Shown here: in pieces, positions 8,942 through 17,553 of the stretch
Position numbering within the stretch: the stretch's first letter is position 1
How the letters are laid out: each line of letters opens with the position of its first letter
Assembly: GCF_010725485.1 (NCBI RefSeq)
Contig: NZ_AP022598.1
Location: forward strand, 1,922,001-1,986,000
DNA length: 64,000 bases
Direction of reading: 5' to 3'
Source of the DNA: Mycolicibacterium parafortuitum
GTDB lineage: Bacteria; Actinomycetota; Actinomycetes; Mycobacteriales; Mycobacteriaceae
Notes under the pieces: generated by a model
Databases searched by the model: none
Told to the model about the DNA's origin: nothing
What the model saw: only the letters and a program-made list of their open reading frames with translations
Translations under genes and position numbers: made by a program

Positions 8942-10272
8942 CGAACTACCACTTCGACCGGCACGCCCCCGACTATCGCGACAAGTTTCTCGACATCACC
9001 CACGAGATGCACCAGAAGTGCCCGCTGGCCTGGACCGACACCTACGACGGGCACTGGGTGGCTGCGGGCAGCGACGCGGTGTTCGAACTGGCGCGTTGCC
9101 CGCACGTGTCCAACGACCACGACGTCAACAACGAACGCCGCGGCTATAAGGGCATCTCGATCCCGCGGATGGTCGAGGCCGAGGGCTTCCGCGGCGGCAT
9201 GCTCGAGATGGACGACCCGGAGCACCGCTTCTACCGCACCGCGCTGAACCCGTATCTGTCACCGGCGGCGGTGAAGCGCTGGGAGCCGTTCGTCGACGAG
9301 ATCGTCCGGGCCTGCCTCGACGACCACATCGAGACGGGCCGCATCGACTTCGTCGACGACCTGGCCAACGTGGTGCCTGCGGTGCTCACGCTCGCGATGC
9401 TCGGTGTGCCGCTGGCGAAGTGGGAGCTCTACAACGAACCTGCGCACGCGTCGGTGTACACACCGCCGGATTCCCCGGACGCCGACCGGGTGCGCGAGAT
9501 GTACCTGGCGATGGGTGTGGACCTGTTCACCAACCTGATGGAGATCCGGGAGAACCCACGCCCTGGCATCATCGACGCGCTGGCGAAGTTGCGCATCGAC
9601 GGCGAGGCGCCGCCGGACATCGAGCTGATCGGCATGCTGAACCTGTTGATCGGCGGTGGGTTCGACACCACCACGGCATTGACGGCACACGCCCTGGAAT
9701 GGCTGTCCGACCATCCCGATGAGCGCACCCGGCTCAGCGCCGAACGCGACACGCTGCTCAACCCCGCCACCGAGGAGTTCCTGCGGTACTTCACGCCGGC
9801 ACCCGGCGATGCCCGCACGGTCGCCGAGGACATGTCACTCGGCGACATCGAACTGCGCGAAGGCCAGCGACTGTGGCTGTCCTGGGCGATGGCCAACCGC
9901 GATCCCGCCGTGTTCGGCGACCCAGACCAGGTGATCCTGGACCGGAGGGGGAACCGGCACTTCAGCTTCGGCCTCGGCGTGCACCGCTGCATCGGATCGA
10001 ACGTGGCCCGCACGGTCTTCAAGTCCATGCTCACCGCGGTGCTGGACCGGATGCCGGACTACCGCTGCCTGGCCGAGGGGACCGTGCACTACGACAGCAT
10101 CGGCGTGATCCAGGGCATGCGGCACCTGCCCGCCGAGTTCACGCCGGGCCCTCGGCTGGGTGCGGGCGTCGCCGAAACGGTGGCCAAACTCCAGAAGATC
10201 TGCGATGAGCAAGGTTTGGCGCGTCCGATCACCGAACTCAAGGACGCCGCGCGCATCGAGGAGACGGTATGA
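8938..10272 (+). CDS. Cytochrome P450 (ferredoxin-coupled)
   Basis: A 444-residue soluble P450. The I-helix has GGGFDTTTAL, the K-helix ExxR is Glu280-Arg283, and the heme-binding loop FSFGLGVHRCIG places the thiolate at Cys351. The I-helix has Gly-Phe-Asp-Thr where many bacterial P450s have AGxET. A C-terminal tail of about 40 residues follows the usual P450 end. It overlaps the ferredoxin gene upstream and the SDR gene downstream by four bases each, so all three are probably co-translated. CYP subfamily and substrate are not assigned. Confidence 0.9.
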   Translation: MTNYHFDRHAPDYRDKFLDITHEMHQKCPLAWTDTYDGHWVAAGSDAVFELARCPHVSNDHDVNNERRGYKGISIPRMVEAEGFRGGMLEMDDPEHRFYRTALNPYLSPAAVKRWEPFVDEIVRACLDDHIETGRIDFVDDLANVVPAVLTLAMLGVPLAKWELYNEPAHASVYTPPDSPDADRVREMYLAMGVDLFTNLMEIRENPRPGIIDALAKLRIDGEAPPDIELIGMLNLLIGGGFDTTTALTAHALEWLSDHPDERTRLSAERDTLLNPATEEFLRYFTPAPGDARTVAEDMSLGDIELREGQRLWLSWAMANRDPAVFGDPDQVILDRRGNRHFSFGLGVHRCIGSNVARTVFKSMLTAVLDRMPDYRCLAEGTVHYDSIGVIQGMRHLPAEFTPGPRLGAGVAETVAKLQKICDEQGLARPITELKDAARIEETV

Positions 10273-11123
10273 GCCGTCCCGTCGCGGTGGTGACCGGAGC
10301 CAGTCGCGGCGCCGGTGCTGGGATCGCGCACGCGCTCGGGCGGCACGGCTGCACCGTCTACGTGACGGGCCGCACCGTCGACCCGGGTGGTTGCGCGACG
10401 GGGACCATCGGGGAGACGGCCGCCAAGGTCACCGCCGCGGGCGGCGAGGGTATCGCCGTACAGGTCGACCACGGCGACGACGAACAGGTCGCGGCCCTGT
10501 TCGCTCAGGTCGCCCGCGACCACGGCCGTATCGACATCCTGGTCAACAACGCGGCCGTCATCCGCGACGAGATGATGGGGCGCACCAAGTTCTGGGAAGA
10601 ACCGATCAACGTCATCGACACCCTCGACGTCGGCCTGCGCAGCAGCTATGTCGCGACGGTGTACGCCGCCCCGCTGATGGTGCCCAACGGCAAGGGGCTG
10701 GTCGTGTTCACGTCGTCCTCGGGCGCGGTGCACTACGCGTTCGGACCCGCCTATGGCGTCCCGAAGGCCGGCACCGACAAGATGGCGGCCGATATGGCCT
10801 TCGACTTCCGTGACGTCGGCATCGCCGCGGTGTCGATCTGGATGGGATCGCTGCTCACCGACCGGGTGCGCGGCATCATCGCGAGCAACCCCGCGAAGTT
10901 CGGCCACATCCTCGACACCGCCGAAACCCCGGAGCTGACCGGACATGTGATCTGGGCGCTGCACACCGATCCGAATGTGATGTCAGTCAGTGGCCAGACC
11001 CTGATCGGGGCCGAACTGGCCGTCAAGTACGGGATCACCGACGAAGACGGTCGCCAACCTCCGTCGTACCGTGACCTTTTCGACGTGCACCCGCCCACGC
11101 AGTGCGCACATGTAATGCGATGA
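10269..11123 (+). CDS. SDR family oxidoreductase
   Basis: A 284-residue SDR with TGASRGAGAGIA, VNNAAVIRDE and the catalytic YGVPKAG. It is longer than a minimal SDR and carries an extended C-terminus (QPPSYRDLFDV). It starts within the P450 stop codon (ATGA overlap), and the LLM gene follows four bases after its stop. The position suggests that it oxidises an alcohol made by the P450; that is inference from operon order. Confidence 0.85.
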   Translation: MSRPVAVVTGASRGAGAGIAHALGRHGCTVYVTGRTVDPGGCATGTIGETAAKVTAAGGEGIAVQVDHGDDEQVAALFAQVARDHGRIDILVNNAAVIRDEMMGRTKFWEEPINVIDTLDVGLRSSYVATVYAAPLMVPNGKGLVVFTSSSGAVHYAFGPAYGVPKAGTDKMAADMAFDFRDVGIAAVSIWMGSLLTDRVRGIIASNPAKFGHILDTAETPELTGHVIWALHTDPNVMSVSGQTLIGAELAVKYGITDEDGRQPPSYRDLFDVHPPTQCAHVMR

Positions 11124-11127
11124 GGAC

Positions 11128-12030
11128 ATGCGGATCGGACTGACCGGAGGCGCTTCCTCCGTCGACAAGATCGTCGTGCAGGCCCAGCAGGCAGAATCCG
11201 AAGGATTCCGCGCGCTGTGGTACGCCAGCGCGGTCGCCGGCGATCCGCTGGTTGCGATGGCGATCGCCGGCCGGGCCACCACGTCGATCGAACTGGGTAC
11301 CGCGGTGTTGCAGACCTATCCGTGTCATCCACTGCTGCAGGCGAACCGGGTTGCGGCGGCCGCCAATGCGATGGGGCGCCCCGGCCTGACGCTGGGTATC
11401 GGGCCGTCGCACGAACCGATCGTCCGTGACGTGCTCGGCCTGTCCTACGACCACCCGGTCCGCAACACCCGCGAGTACCTGCAGATCATCACCGCGTTGC
11501 TGGCCGGCGACGACGTGGACCTCGACGGCACGGACTGGAGCGTGCACAGCGCCGGGCGGATGGCGGAGCTCGACCATCCGGTGCCGGTGCTGCTGTCGGC
11601 GCTGTCGCCGCGGATGTTGGATGTCGCCGCCGAGTTCGCCGACGGCGTGGTGCTGTGGCTGGCGTCGGCGGCGGTGATCGCCGAGCGGATCGCCCCGGCC
11701 GTCGCCGGCGGCCGCATCGTCGCGGGCCTGCCTGTCGCGGTGCACGACGACGTCCGGGACGCGCGCGAGGCGATCGCCGCGACAGCCGGTGGGTACGAGC
11801 GGATGGCCAACTATCAGAGCATCATCCGCGCCGGAGGCGGCGCATCAGCCGCTGACGTCGGGATCGTCGGCGACGAAGCGGCGGTGACGCGCCAGCTCGA
11901 CGAGCTCGTCGCCGCGGGTGCCACCGACGTCTGGGCACAGCCCGTGGCGGTGGGCTCCGATCGGGCGCAGCGCTCGGCGTCCGTGAAACGCACCAGGGCA
12001 CTGCTCGCGGAGCTGGCCCGGGCGGGTTAG
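11128..12030 (+). CDS. LLM class oxidoreductase, F420-type
   Basis: A 300-residue luciferase-like monooxygenase/F420-dependent reductase homologue. Its segments MRIGLTGGASS, GRPGLTLGIGPSHEPIV and VPVLLSALSPRMLDVAAEF match the F420-dependent subgroup annotated as 'TIGR03564'-like in mycobacteria (from memory). It closes the five-gene run that starts at 7951. ATG 11128 follows a GAGGAC ribosome-binding site. It is convergent with the nitroreductase gene. Confidence 0.8.
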   Translation: MRIGLTGGASSVDKIVVQAQQAESEGFRALWYASAVAGDPLVAMAIAGRATTSIELGTAVLQTYPCHPLLQANRVAAAANAMGRPGLTLGIGPSHEPIVRDVLGLSYDHPVRNTREYLQIITALLAGDDVDLDGTDWSVHSAGRMAELDHPVPVLLSALSPRMLDVAAEFADGVVLWLASAAVIAERIAPAVAGGRIVAGLPVAVHDDVRDAREAIAATAGGYERMANYQSIIRAGGGASAADVGIVGDEAAVTRQLDELVAAGATDVWAQPVAVGSDRAQRSASVKRTRALLAELARAG

Positions 12031-12031
12031 G

Positions 12032-12709
12032 TCACTTTCCGCGGGGCCGGGCGCCGCGCCCGTAGGTGATGTCGGCGCGTTCGGGGTCCCAGCGGTTGCG
12101 GAACACCACGTCCTCCAAGGGTCTACGCCGCACCGGGCCGTGCTTACCTCGCGGCCAACCCACCACCACATGGCCCGCCAGGAACCATTCGTCGGGCACT
12201 CCGGAAGCGTCCCGGAGTGCCTTCTCGCCGCCGTACGACGCCCAGCTGGTGATGCACGCGCCGAGCCCCTGCGCGCGAGCCGCGAGGTAGAAGTTCTGCA
12301 GCGCCGGGTAGATCGAACCGCCCTGCAGGAACTCCGACGAGAACTCGTTCTTGAACGCGACGAACAGCACCGACGTGAACTCGCCTGCCCGGTCGTGCAA
12401 CTCGTAGGTGGCCCGGTTGTTGCGGGCTGCCCTGCTGTCGTCCTCCGCAGCGGGCCGGGTCATCCCGTAGATGGATTCGATGGACTCCAAAGCGATCTTG
12501 GCCGCCTGCGTGACCGCGGCGCGTTGTTCGGGTCCGTCGAGCACGATGAACCGCCACAGTTGGGCGTTGGCGCCGTTCGGCGCCCAGGTGGCCGCCTGCA
12601 GGCAACGATTCAGTGTTTCGTCGTCGACGGGTTCGTCGGTGAACCGCCGGATCGACCGTGCGGTGGACAGCACTTCCCAGACGTCGTCGGTCGGATGCGG
12701 CATGTCCAT
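12032..12709 (-). CDS. Nitroreductase family protein
   Basis: A 225-residue FMN-dependent nitroreductase-fold protein. The N-terminal RSIRRFTDEPVDDE motif contacts FMN phosphate, and AATWAPNGANAQLWRF and LGACITSW are typical core elements. Members reduce nitro groups, quinones or enones, or act in ring desaturation; the role here is unknown. ATG 12709 (MDMPHP) or ATG 12703 could be the start. The 5' end faces operator site 3, about 42 bases away, so it is probably co-regulated with the divergent SDR. Confidence 0.85.
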   Translation of the reverse strand: MDMPHPTDDVWEVLSTARSIRRFTDEPVDDETLNRCLQAATWAPNGANAQLWRFIVLDGPEQRAAVTQAAKIALESIESIYGMTRPAAEDDSRAARNNRATYELHDRAGEFTSVLFVAFKNEFSSEFLQGGSIYPALQNFYLAARAQGLGACITSWASYGGEKALRDASGVPDEWFLAGHVVVGWPRGKHGPVRRRPLEDVVFRNRWDPERADITYGRGARPRGK

Positions 12710-12750
12710 TGGTGTACTCGACTCGAGCCGGGGTGTCCAGCACCACACAT

Positions 12751-12768
12751 GCTGTACAGTCGTACTGC
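12751..12768. promoter_or_regulatory. Operator site 3 of the catabolic island
   Basis: GCTGTACAGTCGTACTGC between the divergent nitroreductase and SDR genes, 28 bases before the SDR start. It contains TACAGT (12755-12760), compatible with a -10 hexamer. Confidence 0.65.
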
Positions 12769-12796
12769 ACGATCGGCGGACGATGGGAGTGATGCT

Positions 12797-13567
12797 GTGA
12801 GCGGCAGGTTTTCGATGGAAGGCAAGGTTGCGGTCATCACCGGCGGCGGCACCGGCATCGGGCGCGCCTCGGCCTTGGTGCTCGCCGAGCACGGCGCCGA
12901 CGTGGTGCTGGCCGGACGGCGCGCCGAGCCGCTGAAGGACACCGCAGCCGAGATCGAGGCACTGGGGCGGCGCGCGCTCGCGGTGCCGACCGATGTCACC
13001 GACGCCGACGCGTGCCAGGCGTTGGTCGACGCGACGCTGGCCGAGTTCGGCCGGCTCGACGTGCTGCTCAACAACGCAGGCGGCGGTGAGACCAAGTCGC
13101 TGATGAAGTGGACCGACGACGAGTGGCATCAGGTCCTCGACCTGAATCTGTCCAGCGCTTGGTACCTGTCGCGAGCCGCGGCCAAGCCGATGATCGATCA
13201 GAAGAAGGGCGCGATCATCAACATCTCGTCCGGTGCCGGCCTGCTGGCGATGCCGCAGGCGCCGATCTACGGTGCCGCCAAGGCCGGTCTGCAGAACCTG
13301 ACTGGCTCGATGGCCGCGGCCTGGACGCGAAAAGGTGTGCGGGTCAACTGCATCGCGTGCGGAGCGGTCCGCACCCCCGGATTGGAGGCCGACGCGAAGC
13401 GTCAGGGCTTCGACATCGACATGATCGGTCAGACCAACGGGTCCGGCCGGATCGCCGAACCGGACGAGATCGGTTACGGCGTGCTGTTCTTCGCCTCGGA
13501 CGCCTCGAGCTACTGCTCCGGTCAGACGCTGTACATGCACGGCGGCCCCGGACCGGCGGGGGTCTGA
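12797..13567 (+). CDS. SDR family oxidoreductase
   Basis: A 256-residue classical SDR: TGGGTGIGRAS for cofactor binding, LLNNAGGGE as structural motif and YGAAKAG for catalysis. The C-terminus YMHGGPGPAGV is typical of acyl-CoA or steroid-type SDRs. GTG 12797 is taken as the start because GGGAG lies seven bases before it; ATG 12815 is a weaker alternative. The VOC gene begins three bases after the stop, so the two form an operon under operator site 3. Confidence 0.85.
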   Translation: MSGRFSMEGKVAVITGGGTGIGRASALVLAEHGADVVLAGRRAEPLKDTAAEIEALGRRALAVPTDVTDADACQALVDATLAEFGRLDVLLNNAGGGETKSLMKWTDDEWHQVLDLNLSSAWYLSRAAAKPMIDQKKGAIINISSGAGLLAMPQAPIYGAAKAGLQNLTGSMAAAWTRKGVRVNCIACGAVRTPGLEADAKRQGFDIDMIGQTNGSGRIAEPDEIGYGVLFFASDASSYCSGQTLYMHGGPGPAGV

Positions 13568-13569
13568 GC

Positions 13570-13992
13570 ATGGACGTCAGCCACATCGGTGTCCGGGTGC
13601 GCGATCTGGACGCGTCCCTGGAGTTCTACAGCGCACTCGGTTTCGCCGAAGTGAAACGTCTGACCGTCCCCGATCAGATGGCCGAAGGTCTGCTGGGGCT
13701 GGCGCCACCGATCGGATTCGAGGCGGTGTACCTGCGCAACGGCGGTGTCGTCCTGCAACTGCTGACTTTCTCCGGGTATCCGGCCCCCGACGAGGCCGAG
13801 CGCGGCCTGGTTCAGGCCGGGCTGACCCATCTGTCCATCGCGGTCGCCGATCTCGCCGCGGCGCAGGGCGCGGTGACGGCGGCCGGGGGAGCCGTCGTCG
13901 CCGACCCAGGTGGCGGATTCGCGTGCATGGTCCGCGATCCCGACGGTCAGCTGATCGAACTGGTCAACGAGAAGGTGCGTCCGGTCACTTGA
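13570..13992 (+). CDS. VOC (glyoxalase/dioxygenase-fold) family protein
   Basis: A 140-residue vicinal-oxygen-chelate protein with two paired beta-alpha-beta-beta-beta modules. Likely metal ligands are His5 (SHIGVRV), a His in LTHLSIAV and the Glu in QLIELVNEK near the C-terminus. It resembles methylmalonyl-CoA epimerase or lactoylglutathione-lyase-like proteins, but the substrate cannot be read from sequence. It directly follows the SDR gene and ends eight bases inside the convergent LLM gene. Confidence 0.8.
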   Translation: MDVSHIGVRVRDLDASLEFYSALGFAEVKRLTVPDQMAEGLLGLAPPIGFEAVYLRNGGVVLQLLTFSGYPAPDEAERGLVQAGLTHLSIAVADLAAAQGAVTAAGGAVVADPGGGFACMVRDPDGQLIELVNEKVRPVT

Positions 13993-14836
13993 GTTCGGTG
14001 ACCATCGCCGCGTAGCGGTCGAGGAACTCCCATGTGGTCGAGGGGTCGTCGCCGTCCCGTCGGCCACCGCCGACCACCACCCGGGTGAAACCGAGGTCGC
14101 GGTACCGAGCGAGACGTTTCTCCGACGGGTCGCCCCACGCCATCACGGTCAGGTCCAGCGTGGCCGGGTCCCGGCCGACGTCCTCGGCCCGTCTCCTGAA
14201 GTCCTGCGCCGCCGCGGGGAGATCGCGGTATGCGGCATCACCCGGCAGCCACCCGTCGGCCCACGGCAGGCACTCTCCGATCGCCTTCGGCCCGGTGGCG
14301 GCAGCCAGCAGCGGAGGGCCCGGCCGCTGGTGCGGCTTGGGATGGCACCATACCGGCTCGAAGTCGTAGAACTCGCCGTGATGCGACGCCTCATCCTGCG
14401 TCCACAACGTCCGCAACGCGGCGACCATGTCCGCCAGCGCCCGGTAGCGGTCCGCCCACGAGATCTCACTCGACACCGCGAGCTCGGCACGCACCCCCAC
14501 GCCGATGCCGAGCAGTACCCGGCCGACACTGAACTGGTCCAGTGTCGCCACTTGCTTGGCGAACGTGAACAATTCGTGCTCCAGCGGCAGCGCGACCGCG
14601 GTGCCGAGCCGCAGCGTGGACGTGGTCTGCGCGGCGGCAAATAGGGACAGCAGGGGATCCCAGATCCGCTGCTGGGCGTGCAGCAGAGCCGGCGGCATGG
14701 ATCCCGCGGCGGACACCGGGATCTGCGGGTGTTCGCCGACCCACAGCGATTCGAAGCCGCGCTGTTCGAGTTCGCGGGCCAGCAGGTCGGGGGCCATATC
14801 GGCCGGGGTGTTCATGCTGACGAATCCGATGTGCAT
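13985..14836 (-). CDS. LLM class F420-dependent oxidoreductase
   Basis: A 283-residue luciferase-like protein. It has the MHIGFVSMNTPADMAP start, the GRVLLGIGVGVRAE segment and a pterin/F420-side loop near PPLLAAATGPKAI. It is the most 'MSMEG_2850-like' in outline of the LLM genes here, by general impression only. ATG 14836 is preceded by GAGGGAG. Operator site 4 lies 28 bases upstream, shared with the divergent P450 gene. Confidence 0.8.
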   Translation of the reverse strand: MHIGFVSMNTPADMAPDLLARELEQRGFESLWVGEHPQIPVSAAGSMPPALLHAQQRIWDPLLSLFAAAQTTSTLRLGTAVALPLEHELFTFAKQVATLDQFSVGRVLLGIGVGVRAELAVSSEISWADRYRALADMVAALRTLWTQDEASHHGEFYDFEPVWCHPKPHQRPGPPLLAAATGPKAIGECLPWADGWLPGDAAYRDLPAAAQDFRRRAEDVGRDPATLDLTVMAWGDPSEKRLARYRDLGFTRVVVGGGRRDGDDPSTTWEFLDRYAAMVTELK

Positions 14837-14862
14837 CGACTCTCCCTCGATCGCTTCGCGGT

Positions 14863-14880
14863 GCTGTACGATCGTACAAG
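14863..14880. promoter_or_regulatory. Operator site 4 of the catabolic island
   Basis: GCTGTACGATCGTACAAG contains TGTACGATCGTACA, a perfect 14-base palindrome at 14865-14878. It ends one base before the start codon of the downstream P450 gene. TACGAT at 14867-14872 would be a -10 placed to begin transcription at the GTG itself, suggesting a leaderless mRNA. Confidence 0.7.
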
Positions 14881-16061
14881 TGAGTGGCGTGTATTACGAC
14901 CCCTACAACGTCGAGATCGACGTCGATCCGTACCCGGTGTACAGGCGGCTGCGCGACGAGGCGCCGTTGTACTACAACGACAAGTTCGACTTCTGGGCGC
15001 TGAGCCGGTTCGCCGAGGTCGACGCCGCGCTCAAGGACGTCGACAACCTCAGCAACGCCAAGGGGGACATCCTCGAGGTCGTCAAGGCCGAACCGGTGAT
15101 GCCCGACGGGGTGTTCATCAACGAGGACCCGCCGCTGCACACCGTGCACCGGCTGCTGGTGTCGCGGGCGTTCACGCCGCGCAAGATGAACGTCATCGAG
15201 GAGCGGGTGAGGGCGTTCTGCCAGGCCTGCCTCGACCCGCTTGAGGGCGGTGATCGCTTCGACTTCACGCTCGACCTCGGCTCCGAGATGCCGATGCGGG
15301 TGATCGGCATGCTGGTCGGGATGCCAGACTCGCTGCAGCGCAGCGTCCGCAAGGTCGCCGGGGCGCGACTGCGCAACAAGCCCGGTGAGCCGCTCCCGGT
15401 GAAGAAGGACAACTATTTCAACGGCAACATGTTTCGCGATTACGTCGCATGGCGTAAGAGCAATCCGTCCGACGACCTCGTCACCGAACTGCTCAATGTC
15501 GAGTTCGAGGACGTCGACGGAAGCCGCCGGAAGCTGGGTGAGGAAGAGCTCTTGGTGTTCCTCGGCGTCATCGCGAATGCCGGCACCGAGACCGTGGGCC
15601 GACTGTTCGGCTGGCTGGGCAAGATGCTTGCTGATCATCCGGACGCCCGCCGCGAACTGGCGGCCGACCCTTCGCTGATCCCGTCGGCCATCGAAGAGAT
15701 CCTGCGGATGGAGCCGCCGGTGCACAACATCGCCCGGTTTGTGGCCAAAGATGTGGAATACCAGGGGCAAACAGTGCCGGCAGGCAGTGCGCTGCTGCTG
15801 ATGGCCGGCGCGGCGAACCGGGACGAACGCCGGTTCGCCGACCCCGACGTCTTCGACATCCGGCGCAACCCCAACCACCTGACGTTCGGGCGTGGGGCGC
15901 ACTTCTGCCTCGGTACGTCGTTGGCCCGCATTGAGGGCCGGATCGCGTTGGAGGAGATCCTGAAGCGCTGGCCGGACTGGACGATCGACGAGGAGAAGGC
16001 CGTGCGCGCCCCGACAGCGACGGTGCGCGGCTGGGATTCGATGCCCGCGATCGTCGGCTAG
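14880..16061 (+). CDS. Cytochrome P450 (second)
   Basis: A 393-residue P450. The I-helix reads IANAGTETVGR (acid-alcohol pair Glu-Thr), the ExxR motif is Glu273-Arg276, and the heme loop LTFGRGAHFCLG places the thiolate at Cys343. It has no ferredoxin gene directly beside it and may use the one at 8735. GTG 14880 is the only good in-frame start before conserved sequence, apart from GTG 14889; no ribosome-binding site precedes it, which fits leaderless initiation. It is convergent with the SDR that ends at 16058. Confidence 0.9.
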   Translation: MSGVYYDPYNVEIDVDPYPVYRRLRDEAPLYYNDKFDFWALSRFAEVDAALKDVDNLSNAKGDILEVVKAEPVMPDGVFINEDPPLHTVHRLLVSRAFTPRKMNVIEERVRAFCQACLDPLEGGDRFDFTLDLGSEMPMRVIGMLVGMPDSLQRSVRKVAGARLRNKPGEPLPVKKDNYFNGNMFRDYVAWRKSNPSDDLVTELLNVEFEDVDGSRRKLGEEELLVFLGVIANAGTETVGRLFGWLGKMLADHPDARRELAADPSLIPSAIEEILRMEPPVHNIARFVAKDVEYQGQTVPAGSALLLMAGAANRDERRFADPDVFDIRRNPNHLTFGRGAHFCLGTSLARIEGRIALEEILKRWPDWTIDEEKAVRAPTATVRGWDSMPAIVG

Positions 16062-16840
16062 CGGAGGCGCACCGGCACGTTGAGCCGGCTGTCGGGACCC
16101 GGCACGGGGGCGAACTCCATGGCCCACGCCGGTTTTCCGTGCTGAGCCACCCAGCACGTGCCGGTCGCCTCCGGGGGTGCGGCCAACGCGACCATCACCG
16201 CGTCGGCGATGGCCTGCGGTTCCATCACAGGAATCCCGATGCGTTCGACGAGCGGGCGCCGGTCACCGAGCACTCCGGTCTCGGTGATCCCTGGGCAGAT
16301 CGTGTGTACCGCAATGCCTTCGGCGGCGAGGTTCGGGGCTATCGACCGCATCAACCCGACGACGCCGTGCTTGCCCAACGAGTAGACCGGGTCTGGGTGC
16401 CAGGGCATCAACCCCGCCAGAGACGCGGTGGCCAGAATCGCCCGATCCCCGCCGCCCAGCGAACGCATGGTGCGCACCGCCGCCCGGGCTCCGAATACCA
16501 CGCCGTCGAGATTCACCCCGACCGAGCGTCGGTACTGGGCCAGGTCGAGGGAGCCGATGTCGCCCGACCACTCTATGGTGATGCCGGCATTCAGGAAGGC
16601 GAGATGCAGCCCGCCCAACCCTGCCACACACGACGCGAACGTCGCGTCGACCTGGTCGGGATCGGTGACGTCGCAGCGTAACCCGATTCCGCCGACTGGT
16701 TCGGCGACCGCCTCGGCTGCCGCGCCGTCGATATCGACGACACACACCCGCATGCCCTCGTCGGCCAGTCGCACGGCTGTCGCGCGGCCGATGCCCGACG
16801 CGCCGCCGGTCACCAGCGCGACACGTCCCGCGAGGTTCAC
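16058..16840 (-). CDS. SDR family oxidoreductase
   Basis: A 260-residue SDR with TGGASGIGRATAVRLADEG, FLNAGIT (in place of NNAG) and the catalytic YSLGKHG. The C-terminal region CWVAQHGKPAWAMEF differs from FabG-type enzymes. It starts at ATG 16840, four bases after the stop of the NTF2-like gene, so the two share a transcript reading leftward from operator site 5. Its 3' end overlaps the convergent P450 gene by four bases. Confidence 0.85.
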   Translation of the reverse strand: MNLAGRVALVTGGASGIGRATAVRLADEGMRVCVVDIDGAAAEAVAEPVGGIGLRCDVTDPDQVDATFASCVAGLGGLHLAFLNAGITIEWSGDIGSLDLAQYRRSVGVNLDGVVFGARAAVRTMRSLGGGDRAILATASLAGLMPWHPDPVYSLGKHGVVGLMRSIAPNLAAEGIAVHTICPGITETGVLGDRRPLVERIGIPVMEPQAIADAVMVALAAPPEATGTCWVAQHGKPAWAMEFAPVPGPDSRLNVPVRLR

Positions 16841-16844
16841 ACCA

Positions 16845-17399
16845 TCACCACCGGTCGACGGGATCGTCCAGCTTCAGCGGGCGCAGGTAGGAGGCGTCGG
16901 TCTTGTCCCACTTGCCCTTGATGAACCCCTGCACCGCGCCCTTTCCGAGGATCGAGGAGTCGCCGCTGATCATCCATTCGATGGTGCAGCGGCGCAGCGC
17001 GATCTTCCAGACACCGTCGCGGCGTTCCAGTCGGTCGATATAGCGGCCGCCCATCAGCGACACGATCTTGCCGCCCTTGACCCGCATCGCGCCCATCACG
17101 TAGCTCTCGGCATGTGCGACGTCGCCGTCGATCTCGCAGGTGTGGGTGGTGACGTTGTGCAGGTGGTCCTCGAACACCGCGGTGTGCGCCGCATTGGCCC
17201 AATCGCCGTATTCGGGACCCGTTTTGACGGTCGGACCGTGCTCGTCGATGCCGTCGTCGAAGTACACGCTGCCCATCAGCTCGGCATCGTGGCGGTCGTG
17301 TCCACGGGCCTGGTTCATCACACAGTCGAGGATCGCGGTGCGATCCTCCAGGTACTGCACGCGCTTGCGCAGCTCCTCGAGCTCGTCGGTGTTCGTCAA
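16845..17399 (-). CDS. NTF2/SnoaL-like fold protein
   Basis: A 184-residue protein of the nuclear-transport-factor-2/SnoaL-like superfamily: an N-terminal helix (DELEELRKRVQYLEDRTAIL), a conserved DRHDAELMGSVYFDDG stretch and a cone-shaped sheet including YVMGAMRVKGGKIVSLMGGRY. Relatives are dehydratases, isomerases or small binding proteins in steroid and polyketide metabolism. TTG 17399 is chosen over GTG 17435 because GAAGGG sits six bases before it, while the GTG lies inside operator site 5. Confidence 0.75.
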   Translation of the reverse strand: MTNTDELEELRKRVQYLEDRTAILDCVMNQARGHDRHDAELMGSVYFDDGIDEHGPTVKTGPEYGDWANAAHTAVFEDHLHNVTTHTCEIDGDVAHAESYVMGAMRVKGGKIVSLMGGRYIDRLERRDGVWKIALRRCTIEWMISGDSSILGKGAVQGFIKGKWDKTDASYLRPLKLDDPVDRW

Positions 17400-17426
17400 C
17401 GTCGTCCCTTCGCCGCAGTGCCCATG

Positions 17427-17444
17427 TTTGTACACTTGTATAGC
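17427..17444. promoter_or_regulatory. Operator site 5 of the catabolic island
   Basis: TTTGTACACTTGTATAGC (reverse strand GCTATACAAGTGTACAAA), located about 28 bases upstream of the NTF2-like gene. It is the least symmetrical copy but keeps the GTAC-N4-GTAT core. Confidence 0.6.
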
Positions 17445-17553
17445 ACATGGTGGTATGCGCCTGCCCGGCTCGGCGAGCGTGCGTGTCCGCGGGCAACACG
17501 CCGTCGAGATCCCGACAACAGCGCACGCTCGCGCCGGTTGGTTAGGGCGAGAT

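Noticed and set aside
14466-16157. Reverse open frame opposite the second P450
   Set aside because: The P450 on the forward strand has all diagnostic motifs; the antisense frame has none.
5409-17444. KstR or KstR2 cholesterol regulon sites
   Set aside because: The shared palindrome RTAC-N4-GTAY does not match the KstR or KstR2 motifs as I remember them.
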